NCBI GenBank assembly: GCA_945861865.1
Contig: CAMAWN010000004.1
Location: forward strand, 1 to 64,000
Source: Candidatus Kuenenia stuttgartensis
GTDB taxonomy: Bacteria > Planctomycetota > Planctomycetia > Planctomycetales > Planctomycetaceae
Length of the DNA: 64,000 nt
Direction: 5' to 3'
The position numbers and the translations under genes were made by a program. Positions 41,697-54,120 of the stretch are shown here, piece by piece; the stretch's first letter is position 1, and each line of letters starts with the position of its first letter. The notes under the pieces are model-generated. The model saw only the letters and a program-made list of their open reading frames with translations. It searched no databases and was not told where the DNA came from.

Positions 41697-43466
41697 TCAC
41701 TTCACCTCGACCGGCTTTCCGGTTCGACACGATTCGAGTGCTGCGGCGACCGTTGCGTAAATCGCTTGGCTGGCGCGGGCGTCCAAAATCGTGCCGCCGT
41801 TTGTATCAATCGCCTGAGCAAAGTTTTCGGCCAGCAGGAAATCGTTGTCGTTGGCGACGCGCCGCTGACGGAATTCCTTTTGCGGCTGGCCACGATAGTA
41901 GACGCCAACCTCCGGCCGCGCCTCGCTCACGACCAGCGCGCCGTCACTGCCGAGCACATGCAGTTTGATTTCGCCACCGCTGGGATGACACGCCGCGCCG
42001 ATGCGGCCAATCGCCAATGTGGCGATCAAACCGCCGTCGAGTTCCAGCGTCACACTCGCCAAATCCTCGACGCCGTTGTCCACATGGACTTGCTGAAAAT
42101 GGCTCGCCGAGCGAGCGAACACTCGCCGCACGTCGCGGCCCGTCAGCATTCGCAGATAGCCGAGCGGATAAATCCCCTCGACCGCCAACTCACCCATCGG
42201 TTCGACTCCAAGTCCGCCGTCCGAACCATCGACATGTGCCGCGATCAGATGCGATTGCCAGTGGATTGGCGGATAGCCCGATTGCCGGCTCCCCTTCGGC
42301 GGCCCCGCGTCTTTCGCGAAATAGAAATCGAGATGCACGGCTTGCGGCTGGCCGATCGCGCCCGCTTCGATTTGTTCTCGCGTCTGCTGGACAGCGGGAA
42401 TGAAATTGCGGTTCCACATCAGGAATTTCACACCACTCCGTTCGATCGCCTCAACCAGCCGATCGGCTTCGCTGCGTCGCGTCGATAGCGGCTTGTCCTG
42501 AATGACGTGAACTCCGAGCGCCGCCGCGCGGATGCTCAAGTCGCAATGCCGCTCAGCTTCGGGGCTGACGATCGCCACGTCGACGTTGAACTCGCGCAAG
42601 GCTCGTTCGATGTCGCGGACGTACGGAATCTTGAATGAGTCGGCGAGTTGCTGATTCCGCTCGTGTGCCCAATCGGGAACCTGTGGGTCATCGGTCACGA
42701 CGACCAACTCGAATCGCGGATGCGACGCGACTCCGCGAGCGACGTAATCGTGTTTGACCGCGCTGAGCACCGCGCACCGAAATATTTTTCCAGAGGACAG
42801 GCACTCTTGTTCGCCATTTTTGTCCGCGATCAAGACGGCCGAAGGCGCTCGTCCGACGGTGCGCATCACCGTTCGCACGAGTTCCGCGACGTTCAAAACG
42901 TTCTGCCAATCGGCCACGCACGACGCGACATCGTGACCGGCTTGCAGCGAATCGATCCGTTCCTGAACCGCAGCGTTGTGTCGCCGTCCGGTCTCTTCCG
43001 CTCGCACGGCTTGAGCCTGTCCGCCGCGAAACACGAGCTGCATGTTTTGATGGTCGTCGTCGTACGCCGCTCCGGCTGACCCGATCACCGACAATGACTG
43101 ATAGCCATCCCCGTTCGGCAACTGACTCGAAAAATCAATCAACGCCATCGCTCCGCCAGGGAAGCCGAGATGCAGTTGAATGGACTTGCCAGAAGAATCG
43201 CTCTGCTCAACGGCATGAATGGCATCCGGCAACTTGCCGACCAGCCACAGCACCAGATCGAGGTCTCGCAGCAATCCGGTCGGCAGGCCGCCATCATCGT
43301 GGGACAGGTTCGGCTCCCAGCGATGCACTCGCACGAGTCCGACGTCTCCGAGCTTTCCCGCGTCGAGCTGCTGCCGAATGAGCTGTCGCGACGGCAGAAA
43401 GCGATCCGGATTGACGACGACCACTTGCGGTTCGTTGCTCGTGTTGTTGATCGTCACGCGAATCAT
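41697..43466 (-). CDS. Gfo/Idh/MocA-family fusion: half domain plus full oxidoreductase
   Basis: 589 residues, about 220 more than usual. Residues about 225-589 are a complete Gfo/Idh/MocA protein: a diverged nucleotide fold (RCAVLSAVKHDYVARGVASHPRFELVVVTDD), the VHVIQDKPLS motif (usual ExP reads QDKP) and a C-terminal alpha/beta domain. Residues 1-215 resemble only the C-terminal part of another family member (RHRWEPN-like VHRWEPNLSHDDGGLPTGLLRDLDLVLWLVG, GSAGAAYDDDHQN) without any Rossmann fold. AGGAG at 8 bases supports the start at 43466, 21 bases after gyrA. Sugar or inositol substrate unknown. Confidence 0.82.
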   Translation of the reverse strand: MIRVTINNTSNEPQVVVVNPDRFLPSRQLIRQQLDAGKLGDVGLVRVHRWEPNLSHDDGGLPTGLLRDLDLVLWLVGKLPDAIHAVEQSDSSGKSIQLHLGFPGGAMALIDFSSQLPNGDGYQSLSVIGSAGAAYDDDHQNMQLVFRGGQAQAVRAEETGRRHNAAVQERIDSLQAGHDVASCVADWQNVLNVAELVRTVMRTVGRAPSAVLIADKNGEQECLSSGKIFRCAVLSAVKHDYVARGVASHPRFELVVVTDDPQVPDWAHERNQQLADSFKIPYVRDIERALREFNVDVAIVSPEAERHCDLSIRAAALGVHVIQDKPLSTRRSEADRLVEAIERSGVKFLMWNRNFIPAVQQTREQIEAGAIGQPQAVHLDFYFAKDAGPPKGSRQSGYPPIHWQSHLIAAHVDGSDGGLGVEPMGELAVEGIYPLGYLRMLTGRDVRRVFARSASHFQQVHVDNGVEDLASVTLELDGGLIATLAIGRIGAACHPSGGEIKLHVLGSDGALVVSEARPEVGVYYRGQPQKEFRQRRVANDNDFLLAENFAQAIDTNGGTILDARASQAIYATVAAALESCRTGKPVEVK

Positions 43467-43487
43467 GAGGCCGGCTCCTGTGACACC

Positions 43488-46229
<2,742 letters not shown>

Positions 46230-46537
46230 CTGGGCTACTCCTGTCCAAGATCCGCGAAATCGACTGTCCGAACCGGCCTTCATGGCCTTCGGAACACACC
46301 AGACAGACGGCCTCAAAACTCAGAGTTTCAAGGCCTGCGAATGGTAGTGAGATCGTCCTCGCCGAACAACGAACGGCGCGTCGTTCTGGCACGGCAAAAG
46401 GCGCGATTGCAAGCGACTCGCGGAATCGGCCTTCCGGCGAGTTTTCGCAACTCAGGACCGCATCTTCGCGGGCGCGGAGACGCACCGGTGATTCCGGATG
46501 CGGCACTCCATTCGGCTCGGAGTCAGGGAGCTCGCTT

Positions 46538-47218
46538 CTATTCCGACAGATGGCATTTGGACTGCACGCGGATGGAACTGCCGGGGACTGCTGGAACTCG
46601 ATCGGGCGTCCTGCGAGCATGGCTCAGGACCGAGTTTCGTCTTTCACGACGACGTTCGATCACGTCCAATGGGAATGGCGGCAGCGAGCGATTGGCCCAT
46701 GGTTTCAAGGCTTCTGCGACAACGCCAGGATTCTGAAAGCGATCTTCGGGTCTCTTTTCCAGCATCGTGTGAATGATGTCGGCCAAGGGAGTCGGCAGAT
46801 CGTGACGGTGCTGGTGAATCGGCCGCGGTTCGGCCGTTTGGTGCATGAGCAGTTTTTGAACGGTCGTCCGCGCCACAAACGGCAGTCGCCCGGCGAGCAG
46901 GGCATAGAACACGCAGCCTAGGCTGTAGATGTCGGCTCGCGTATCGACCACGCGACAGTCGACCGCTTGTTCCGGAGCCATGTAATCCACGGTGCCGACT
47001 TGGATCTCGCGCGATTTCCGAGCGTCGTCCTCGTCGCCGTCCCACAGGCACAGGCCCAAGTCCATGATTTTTAGTGTGCCGTCGGTGGCCACAAAGAGAT
47101 TCCTGGGCTTGATATCGCGATGCACCAACCCGTGCAGTCGAGCATGCTCCAGGCCAAGCGCCGCTTGCATCATGTAGTCGGCTGCTTGAGGCCACGACCG
47201 CTTGCCGAAACGCTCCAT
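46538..47218 (-). pseudogene. Ser/Thr protein kinase, N-terminally truncated
   Basis: 226 residues from an ATG at 47218. The C-lobe of an eukaryotic-like kinase is intact: LVHRDIKPRN, IMDLGL (DFG equivalent), VGTVDYMAPEQ, DTRADIYSLGCVFYALLAGRLPF and MLEKRPEDRF. The N-lobe, with the Gly loop and catalytic Lys, is missing. Reading upstream in frame gives about 18 more plausible residues and then a TGA, inside the dispersed repeat at 47251-47275. The remaining fragment could not bind ATP normally. The 3' end (after KPWANRSLPPFPLDV) runs on with low-similarity sequence. Repeat insertion probably broke the gene. Confidence 0.75.
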
Positions 47219-47384
47219 GACGCTCCAAATTCGCAGGCACTCTGAAGCATCCGCCCTCGCTCACGCTTCGAGTGACATTGTGAGTGCGTTGATTGAGGTG
47301 GCACCCGAGCGACATGCGTTGTCCTCTTTTGACAACGTCTTCACGCAGTTGCGACGCGCGAACTGCGCGGAACAACGGGACGTT

Positions 47385-47444
47385 CAGCACGCCGCACCAG
47401 CGAGTGATTGTTCGAGAACAATCACTCGCTGGTGCGGCGTGCTG
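47385..47444. repeat. near-perfect 60-base palindrome, family A variant
   Basis: Arms 47385-47413 and 47416-47444, 29 bp perfect, with a 2-base centre. The core GCACCAGCGAGTG is related to the family A repeat of 244-295 and 57917-57976. It separates the kinase fragment from nuoJ. The bases 47445-47532 hold nothing recognisable except the repeat GTTTGACGTTTGACG. Confidence 0.85.
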
Positions 47445-47532
47445 GGTGCATTCCCATCGCGAAGAGAGCCAACTACAGTACGCTCGCGTTCGAGATCGCT
47501 CGTTTGACGTTTGACGTTTGAAGGACAAGGGA

Positions 47533-48306
47533 ATGCAGTGGCTGGAGGAGCATTGGCTGCTCGTGCTACCGATGGTCTTGGGAACTTTCGCGGTGGCCCG
47601 GTTGATGCCGAAAGGTGAGCCACGCTCGTCGCTGGTCGCTCGGCTCGTGGGATTGGCGGCGATCGGAATCGTCGGCGGAACGCTGTTGCAACCGACCGGA
47701 GCCGCACTGAACGATGTCCTCTTTTTTCTCTTCGCCGGCGTCGCGGTGCTCGCCGCGATTCTCATGATTACCCACCGGAACCCCGCCTATTCGGCCCTGT
47801 GGTTTGCGGTCGTGACACTCGCAGTTTGCGGGCTGTTCCTGCTGCAATCGGCCCCGTTTTTGGCGTCGGCAACGGTCATCGTCTACGCCGGAGCAATCAT
47901 CGTCACGTTTCTGTTCGTGCTGATGCTGGCCCAACAAGCCGGGACCACGAACTACGATCAAAACTCCCGGCAACCTGGTGTCGCGACCTTCACCGGCTTC
48001 GTTTTACTGGGAGCGTTGCTGTTCGTCCTGCTGCCGTCGAAAGAGCAAGCCACCACTGGCCCCGTGACTGGATTCGTCTCGCTCGCGCCCAAAGTCATCC
48101 TGGCGGCCCAATCCCCGCCGGATCAATCCAGCACCCCGCAGTCCACCAGCGCGACGACGGCGGAAAACTTCGGCACCATGCGCGGACTCGGTCGGTCATT
48201 GTTCGGCGATTACCTGTTCGCGGTCGAACTGGCCGGCACGCTGCTGCTGGTCGCGTCCATCGGAGCCATCGTGATCGCTCCCAAGCGATCCAGCGGAAAG
48301 TTGTAG
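47533..48306 (+). CDS. nuoJ: NADH-quinone oxidoreductase subunit J
   Basis: 257 residues from an ATG at 47533 with AAGGA about 7 bases upstream. Five hydrophobic helices and NuoJ segments: FFLFAGVAVLAAILMITHRNPAYSALWFAVVTLAVCGLFLL, ATVIVYAGAIIVTFLFVLMLA and a last helix AVELAGTLLLVASIGAIVIA. A Ser/Thr/Gln-rich loop of about 55 residues (SPPDQSSTPQSTSATT) before the last helix is longer than usual. First gene of nuoJKLMN, the membrane arm of complex I. nuoA-I are not upstream; the preceding DNA is a palindrome and a kinase fragment. Confidence 0.92.
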   Translation: MQWLEEHWLLVLPMVLGTFAVARLMPKGEPRSSLVARLVGLAAIGIVGGTLLQPTGAALNDVLFFLFAGVAVLAAILMITHRNPAYSALWFAVVTLAVCGLFLLQSAPFLASATVIVYAGAIIVTFLFVLMLAQQAGTTNYDQNSRQPGVATFTGFVLLGALLFVLLPSKEQATTGPVTGFVSLAPKVILAAQSPPDQSSTPQSTSATTAENFGTMRGLGRSLFGDYLFAVELAGTLLLVASIGAIVIAPKRSSGKL

Positions 48307-48317
48307 AAAGCGGTTCT

Positions 48318-48746
48318 ATGGTCGTCCTGACGAATTATCTGATCGTCGGCAGCATCCTGTTTGTGCTGGGAGCCATCGGGTTTCTGACTCGACGCAATTT
48401 GATCACGCTGATGTTGTCGGCGGAGATGATGCTGCACGGCGTGTCGCTGAACCTCGTCGCGTTCTCGAATTTTCATCAGAACATGCAGGGGCAAGCCTTC
48501 ACCGCCTTCATTTTGACGGTCGCCGCTTGCGAGGCCGGCATCGCGCTGGCGTTGATCCTCACGCTCTACAAGCGGTCGAAATCGCTCGATGTGAATCTCT
48601 GGAGCCAACTGGGCGAAGCCGATATCGAATCGCCGCACGAGGAAGAACCGGCCGTGCCGACGGCTCAGCCGGCTCAAGTGTTCCCGCAACTCACGCCGAC
48701 GGGACGATCGCCACAGTTTCAGAAGGAGACCGCGAACCGTGTCTGA
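48318..48746 (+). CDS. nuoK: NADH-quinone oxidoreductase subunit K
   Basis: 142 residues. Three helices with the conserved NuoK segments GAIGFLTRRNLITLMLSAEMMLHGVSLNLVAFS and AFILTVAACEAGIALALILTLYKR; the membrane glutamates E36 and E72 positions are visible in SAEMM and CEAGI. The usual protein is about 100 residues; here a hydrophilic Pro/Gln/Glu tail of about 40 residues follows. Starts 12 bases after nuoJ and overlaps the nuoL GTG by 8 bases. Confidence 0.93.
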   Translation: MVVLTNYLIVGSILFVLGAIGFLTRRNLITLMLSAEMMLHGVSLNLVAFSNFHQNMQGQAFTAFILTVAACEAGIALALILTLYKRSKSLDVNLWSQLGEADIESPHEEEPAVPTAQPAQVFPQLTPTGRSPQFQKETANRV

Positions 48747-50763
48747 ACTCACGCCGGCATTGCTCTGGTTGATTCCCGGAGCACCGCTGATCGCGAGCGT
48801 GTTCATCGCCTGCTTCGGCAAGGCGCTGTTACGCGGGCGGAGCCATGTCCCTTGCGTCGCCGCCTTGGCAGTCTCGACGGCTTGCGCTGGCTTGATGATG
48901 CTGACCTTTCTCGCGATGCCGGCCAGCCTCAAACAGGACACGAGCCTGTTGAGCCGAATCCAAATCGACGATCTGCAGGCTGCCGCTGAGCAGCATGAAC
49001 CCAAACTTCTCGCGACGACTCCAGGCTATGACTGGTCGGTCACGGACAGCCTGCGAGTTCGCGTTGATCTGCAAGTCGATTCGATGACGGCCTTGATGCT
49101 CTGCACGATCACGTTCGTCTCGCTGCTGGTGTCGATTTACGCCAGCGGCTACATGCACGGCGATCCGGGCTATCCGAGATTCTTCGCGGCGTTCGCGCTG
49201 TTCGTGTTTTCGATGTGCATGTTGGTGCTGGCGGACAACTACTTGACGATGTTTGTCTTTTGGGAAGGGGTCGGATTATGCAGCTATTTGCTGATCGGCT
49301 TCTGGTTCCAAAAACCGAGCGCCGCTGCCGCTGCTCGCAAAGCGTTCGTCGTGAACCGCATCGGCGACTTCGGTTTCCTCATGGGCATCTTTCTGATTTG
49401 GAAAACCTTTGGTACGGTCAAGTTCTCCGAAGTCTTTGAACTTGTCCCACAAGTCGCGGCCACAAATCCCGAAGTCTTCACCACGATCTGCCTGCTGCTG
49501 TTCCTCGGAGCGATGGGCAAGTCCGCTCAGTTTCCGCTGCACGTCTGGCTGCCCGACGCGATGGAAGGCCCGACTCCCGTCTCGGCACTCATTCACGCGG
49601 CGACGATGGTCACGGCCGGCGTCTACATGGTCGCTCGCAGCACTCCGCTGTTCGTGATGTCTCCATCGGCTCAGATGGTCGTTTCCGGAATTGGAGCGAT
49701 CACGGCGTTGCTCGCCGCGCTCATCGCACTCACGCAGTACGATCTCAAGCGAGTGCTCGCGTATTCGACAGTCAGCCAACTCGGCTACATGTTCATGGCT
49801 CTGGGAGCGGCCTGCGTCAGCCCCGAACTGACGACCTTCGCCGTCACCGCCGCGATGTTTCATCTCTTCACGCACGCCTTTTTCAAAGCGCTGCTGTTCC
49901 TGGGAGCCGGCAGCGTGATGCACTCGATGGGAGACGTGATCGACATGCGTCGCTTCAGCGGCCTGCGGCATGTGATGCCGCACACGCGACTGACGTTCTT
50001 GATCGGCTCGCTGGCATTGGCCGGCTGTCCGTTGCTGGCAGGCTTCTGGAGCAAAGACGAAATCCTGGTCGCCCTGTTCGAGGGAACGAAGGCCGGCAAT
50101 CACGAGACATTCTTCACGGTGATCCTGGGTGTCGCCATTGTGACCGCATTCCTGACGGCGTTCTATTCCTTCCGAGCCTACAACATGACGTTCCTCGGCG
50201 AGGAACGCTTCCCGGAAGAGGCGCATCATCCGCACGAATCCTCACCGACGATGACGCTGCCGTTGTTCGTCCTCGCGGGATTCTCGGTGGTCATTGGCTT
50301 GTTTCTCGGCCCGACTGGGGTTTATGCCCGGCAGTTGGCCCAATCATCGTCGCTCACAGAGCACGGCGTTCATCCTCACAGCGTTCCCTTGATGGCACTC
50401 AGCGCCGCGATCTTTGCCGCCGGTTATGGACTCGCGCGGTGGATGTACGTGAAAGCTCCCGGTGTGCCGGCCAAGCTGGAGTCGGGCCTCAAGCCGCTGC
50501 ATCGCTTGTCGCTCAACAAGTTTTTCCTGGATGAACTTTTCACATACCTGCTGGTCGTCCCGGTCAAGGTGCTCTCGCTGATTTGCACGCTGTTCGACAA
50601 ATACCTGATCGACGGTCTGCTGGACTTCGTGGGTTCGATCCCCTCCACGATCGGCCGCATCGTGCGCCCGATGCAAAACGGACTCGTGTCCAACTACGCC
50701 TGGGTGATGCTGCTGGGGGTGGTGCTGTTCCTGATTCAGATGTTGCGGGCCTTCGCCGGCTGA
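48739..50763 (+). CDS. nuoL: NADH-quinone oxidoreductase subunit L
   Basis: 674 residues from a GTG, with AAGGAG about 10 bases upstream. Antiporter-like subunit: LADNYLTMFVFWEGVGLCSYLLIGFW, KAFVVNRIGDFGFLMGIF, SAQFPLHVWLPDAMEGPTPVSALIHAATMVTAGVYM, KRVLAYSTVSQLGYM and MRRFSGLRHVMPHT, then the long lateral helix and last helix (ALIQMLRAF-like FLIQMLRAFAG). Charged residues for proton translocation (E in WEGVG, K in GAMGKSAQFP, H in LHVW) are kept. The N-terminal periplasmic loop is extended (EQHEPKLLATTPGYDW). Confidence 0.95.
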   Translation: MSELTPALLWLIPGAPLIASVFIACFGKALLRGRSHVPCVAALAVSTACAGLMMLTFLAMPASLKQDTSLLSRIQIDDLQAAAEQHEPKLLATTPGYDWSVTDSLRVRVDLQVDSMTALMLCTITFVSLLVSIYASGYMHGDPGYPRFFAAFALFVFSMCMLVLADNYLTMFVFWEGVGLCSYLLIGFWFQKPSAAAAARKAFVVNRIGDFGFLMGIFLIWKTFGTVKFSEVFELVPQVAATNPEVFTTICLLLFLGAMGKSAQFPLHVWLPDAMEGPTPVSALIHAATMVTAGVYMVARSTPLFVMSPSAQMVVSGIGAITALLAALIALTQYDLKRVLAYSTVSQLGYMFMALGAACVSPELTTFAVTAAMFHLFTHAFFKALLFLGAGSVMHSMGDVIDMRRFSGLRHVMPHTRLTFLIGSLALAGCPLLAGFWSKDEILVALFEGTKAGNHETFFTVILGVAIVTAFLTAFYSFRAYNMTFLGEERFPEEAHHPHESSPTMTLPLFVLAGFSVVIGLFLGPTGVYARQLAQSSSLTEHGVHPHSVPLMALSAAIFAAGYGLARWMYVKAPGVPAKLESGLKPLHRLSLNKFFLDELFTYLLVVPVKVLSLICTLFDKYLIDGLLDFVGSIPSTIGRIVRPMQNGLVSNYAWVMLLGVVLFLIQMLRAFAG

Positions 50764-50806
50764 CCGGCAATCTCAAATTCCAAATCTCAAATTTCAGATT
50801 TCCAAA

Positions 50807-52513
50807 ATGCTGCTCCTGTCCATCATCCTGCTGCCATTGCTCGCCGCCGTGTTGCTGGCCTTATTGGGTGGCGGTCGGCCGCTCGCTCGCTGGGTCGCGC
50901 TGCTGACGGCAATCGGTACGCTGCTAATCTCATTGGGAATCGCTGCGAATTTGAGTTCGATCCGCGAGCACAAGTCGATCGCCGGAAACGAACCGGCTGT
51001 CAACGGCCCGATCCAGCCGAAGCTCGAGTGGCGGCGGACGTGGATGACACTGGGAAGTTTGACACGGCAAGAGCAAGTCCAAATGGACCCCGCCGCTGTG
51101 GAAGTCGATGCCACCGACACATCGACTCCCCCAGCAAACGATCCGCCGCCTCCAGAGTGGCGAACGGTGACGTCTCCCATTCGCTTGGAGTTCTACCTCG
51201 GAGCCGACGGCATCAGTGTGCTGATGCTGGCGCTGACGGCGATCCTCACCGTCTCTGCGGTGTTGATCTCCTGGGAGGCGATTCAAAACCGCGCGACCGA
51301 GTTTTACATCTGCCTGCTGGTACTCGAAGCCGGAATGCTGGGGGCCTTCGTCGCCTTCGACCTGATCCTCTTCTACGTCTTCTTCGAGTTCACACTGATC
51401 CCGCTGTTCTTCCTGGTCGGCATTTGGGGCGGAGTGCAGCGGCAGTTCGCGGCGTATCGCTTTTTCATCTACACGCTCGCCGGCAGCGTGATCACGCTGG
51501 TCGGCTTGGTCGCGCTGGTCCTGAAAGTCCTGCAAGAGGGACTGACGGCGACGCCGTTCTCGATTCCCGATATTGCCGCCGCGCTGCAAGCTCATCCGCT
51601 GCCGGAGTCGTGGCAGATTGGCTTGCTGCTCGCGCTCAGTGCGGGCTTCGTCATCAAAGTGCCGCTGTTCCCGTTTCACACCTGGCTGCCGTTGGCTCAC
51701 ACGGAAGCGCCGACCGCGGGCAGCGTGCTCTTGGCCGGCGTCTTGTTGAAGCTCGGAGTGTACGGCTTCCTGCGGATCTGTTTGCCGCTCCTGCCCGATG
51801 CCGTCCAAGGATTCGGAGTGCCGGTCTTCGCGACGATGGCCGTCATCGGCATCGTCTACGGAGCCTTGGGTGCGCTGGCTCAAAGCGACATCAAAAAGCT
51901 AGTCGCGTACAGCTCGGTCAGTCACCTCGGCTTTTGCATGTTGGGGATGTTCGCATTGAACTCCGAAGGGATCACCGGAGCCGTGCTGCAGATGGTCAAT
52001 CACGGCCTCTCGACCGGAGCGTTGTTCCTGCTGGTCGGCATGGTCTACGACCGCTACCACACACGCGAGCTGAGCGAACTCGGCGGCTTGGCGACTCGGC
52101 TGCCGCTGTTGTCGGTTTGCATGGTTTTCATCTGCCTCGCGAGCGCGGGGTTGCCGGGTTTGAACGGCTTCGTGGGCGAACTACTCTCGCTGATCGGCAT
52201 GTTCAAAGCGAATCCGATCTACTCGGCGATCGGCGCAACGGGTGTGGTGCTCGGCGCGTGGTACTTGCTCGACATGCTCCGCCGTGGATTCTTCGGACCA
52301 CTCAAGGAACCCGCCTCGACGCACGGCCCGATCCTCGACATCAACATGCGCGAGTTGCTCTCGGTCGCTCCGCTGATGGCACTCTGCTTGTGGATCGGCG
52401 TTTATCCGAAGCCGGTGCTCGACATCATCGAAGACGACGTGCGCGGCGTCGTGAATCTGTATCGGACAACCACGCCGGTCAAAGAAGTCCACGTCGGTCA
52501 CAACGACCGCTAA
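50807..52513 (+). CDS. nuoM: NADH-quinone oxidoreductase subunit M
   Basis: 568 residues. NuoM motifs: FEFTLIPLFFLVGIWGG, FVIKVPLFPFHTWLPLAHTEAPTAGSVLLAGVLLKLGVYGFLRI, DIKKLVAYSSVSHLGFCMLG and NGFVGELLSLIGMF. Residues 60-125 form a hydrophilic insertion (WRRTWMTLGSLTRQEQVQMDP...PPPPEWRTV) not found in E. coli NuoM. The 43-base gap after nuoL holds CAAATTCCAAATCTCAAATTTC-type repeats and no ribosome site is seen, so translation initiation may be weak or leaderless. Confidence 0.94.
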   Translation: MLLLSIILLPLLAAVLLALLGGGRPLARWVALLTAIGTLLISLGIAANLSSIREHKSIAGNEPAVNGPIQPKLEWRRTWMTLGSLTRQEQVQMDPAAVEVDATDTSTPPANDPPPPEWRTVTSPIRLEFYLGADGISVLMLALTAILTVSAVLISWEAIQNRATEFYICLLVLEAGMLGAFVAFDLILFYVFFEFTLIPLFFLVGIWGGVQRQFAAYRFFIYTLAGSVITLVGLVALVLKVLQEGLTATPFSIPDIAAALQAHPLPESWQIGLLLALSAGFVIKVPLFPFHTWLPLAHTEAPTAGSVLLAGVLLKLGVYGFLRICLPLLPDAVQGFGVPVFATMAVIGIVYGALGALAQSDIKKLVAYSSVSHLGFCMLGMFALNSEGITGAVLQMVNHGLSTGALFLLVGMVYDRYHTRELSELGGLATRLPLLSVCMVFICLASAGLPGLNGFVGELLSLIGMFKANPIYSAIGATGVVLGAWYLLDMLRRGFFGPLKEPASTHGPILDINMRELLSVAPLMALCLWIGVYPKPVLDIIEDDVRGVVNLYRTTTPVKEVHVGHNDR

Positions 52514-52533
52514 TGTTTTGAGGAGAGTTGCTC

Positions 52534-54075
52534 GTGTTTGGACACCTCACCAGCGCCGTCAGCCAGGTTCTGCCAGAGATTATTCTGCTGGCAGCGGCGT
52601 GCGTGAACTTGGCCGTGGGGCCGTTCCTGATTGGCGACTCCGGCCAAGCCGCGAGCGGCGTCCGTCACCGCTGGGGTGTGTGGTCGCTGCTGGCGATGCT
52701 GATCGCCGGTTGGTGCTCGCTCATGCCGACGCCGGTCATTGAGGCGACGGAACTGGCTCCCTTCCAAGTGGACGCGCTGGTCTGGTTCGTGCGACTCGTC
52801 ACGCTCGCGGCCGGCACGGTACTCGTGCTCACGAACTGGAACCAAACCAGCGACAACGACGCGGCGGAATCGCACGCCTGTCTGCTGTTTATCCTCGCAG
52901 GAGCGAATTTGATCGCGCTGGCCAACGACCTCGTCGTTCTGTTTCTGGCGTTGGAGTTGGTCAGCATCCCGACCTATCTGTTCCTGTACGTCGCCCGCCG
53001 AGACCGTTCCGGCCAGGAAGCGACGCTGAAGTATTTTCTGATGAGCGTTTTCTCCTCCGCGCTGGTGCTGTACGGATTCAGCTTCTTGTACGGAGTGGCC
53101 GGCACAACGAACCTGACCGCGCTGCATCACGTTTTCAAGAATTACGAATTCAGCGCCATGCCCGCCATGCTGCTCGTCAGCATTGTGACGATCGTCTCCG
53201 GCTTGGCGTTCCGCATCACGGCGGTCCCGTTTCACTTCTACGCCCCCGATGTCTTTCAAGGAACCGCGACATCGGCCGCCGCGCTGTTGAGCTTCATCCC
53301 CAAAGTCGCCGGCTTCATCGCGCTCATCCGCATCCTGGGTCAACCGAGCGTCGAAGCCGCAACTCACTTGGGCTACTGGAGCCTCGCCGCCAAGAGCGGC
53401 GACGTATTATTCCTGCTGGCGATCGCAACGATGTTCGTCGGCAACTTGCTCGCGCTGCTGCAAAAGAACGTGCGCCGACTGCTGGCCTATTCGAGTATCG
53501 CTCACGCCGGGTACATGCTGGTCGGTCTGAGCGTCGCCGTCAGCGTGCCGCAGATCAACGACGATGCGACCGCCGCCTCAGCCGGTTCCATCGGTGGCCT
53601 CCCCGCGCTACTGTTCTATCTCGGAGTCTATGGCATCACGACACTCGGTGTGTTCGCGCTGATCGCCAGCCTCTCGCTTCCCGAACGCCCGCTCGAAACC
53701 AGCGACGACCTCGCTGGCCTGAGCAAGACGCATCCCGCCGGAGCGTTCCTCGCCGCCGTCCTGCTCTTCGGTCTGACGGGCCTGCCCCCCACCGCCGGCT
53801 TCCTCGGCAAGCTGACGCTGTTCCTCTCCGCCTGGAATCACGGCACAGACCTCGGCCGCCGCTTAGCAATCTGCCTCGCGATCAACGCTGCCATCGCCGC
53901 GTGGTACTACCTCCGCCTGATCGGCGTGATGTACCTGCAACCCAGCCGCGACGACACACGACGTACGACGGGAGTGCCCGCCTTCGTCGGTGTCTCGCTA
54001 TGTGCGGTCGCCAGCATCGCGCTGTTCTTCGCCCCCGATTGGCTGTGGCAAGCTTTGCAACGGGTCGGCGGCTGA
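52534..54075 (+). CDS. nuoN: NADH-quinone oxidoreductase subunit N
   Basis: 513 residues. The GTG at 52534 is chosen because AGGAG lies 8 bases upstream; a TTG at 52528 would leave only 2 bases. NuoN segments: LALELVSIPTYLFLYVARRD, GQEATLKYFLMSVFSSALVLYGFSFLYG, ITAVPFHFYAPDVFQGTATSAAALLSFIPKVAGF, NVRRLLAYSSIAHAGYMLVG and GLTGLPPTAGFLGKLTLF. Last gene of the nuoJKLMN unit; no terminator is visible after it. Confidence 0.94.
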   Translation: MFGHLTSAVSQVLPEIILLAAACVNLAVGPFLIGDSGQAASGVRHRWGVWSLLAMLIAGWCSLMPTPVIEATELAPFQVDALVWFVRLVTLAAGTVLVLTNWNQTSDNDAAESHACLLFILAGANLIALANDLVVLFLALELVSIPTYLFLYVARRDRSGQEATLKYFLMSVFSSALVLYGFSFLYGVAGTTNLTALHHVFKNYEFSAMPAMLLVSIVTIVSGLAFRITAVPFHFYAPDVFQGTATSAAALLSFIPKVAGFIALIRILGQPSVEAATHLGYWSLAAKSGDVLFLLAIATMFVGNLLALLQKNVRRLLAYSSIAHAGYMLVGLSVAVSVPQINDDATAASAGSIGGLPALLFYLGVYGITTLGVFALIASLSLPERPLETSDDLAGLSKTHPAGAFLAAVLLFGLTGLPPTAGFLGKLTLFLSAWNHGTDLGRRLAICLAINAAIAAWYYLRLIGVMYLQPSRDDTRRTTGVPAFVGVSLCAVASIALFFAPDWLWQALQRVGG

Positions 54076-54120
54076 ACTCCTTCGTTGAGGTTGCCTCGGA
54101 CTGCCGATCGTCTGTGGTTC

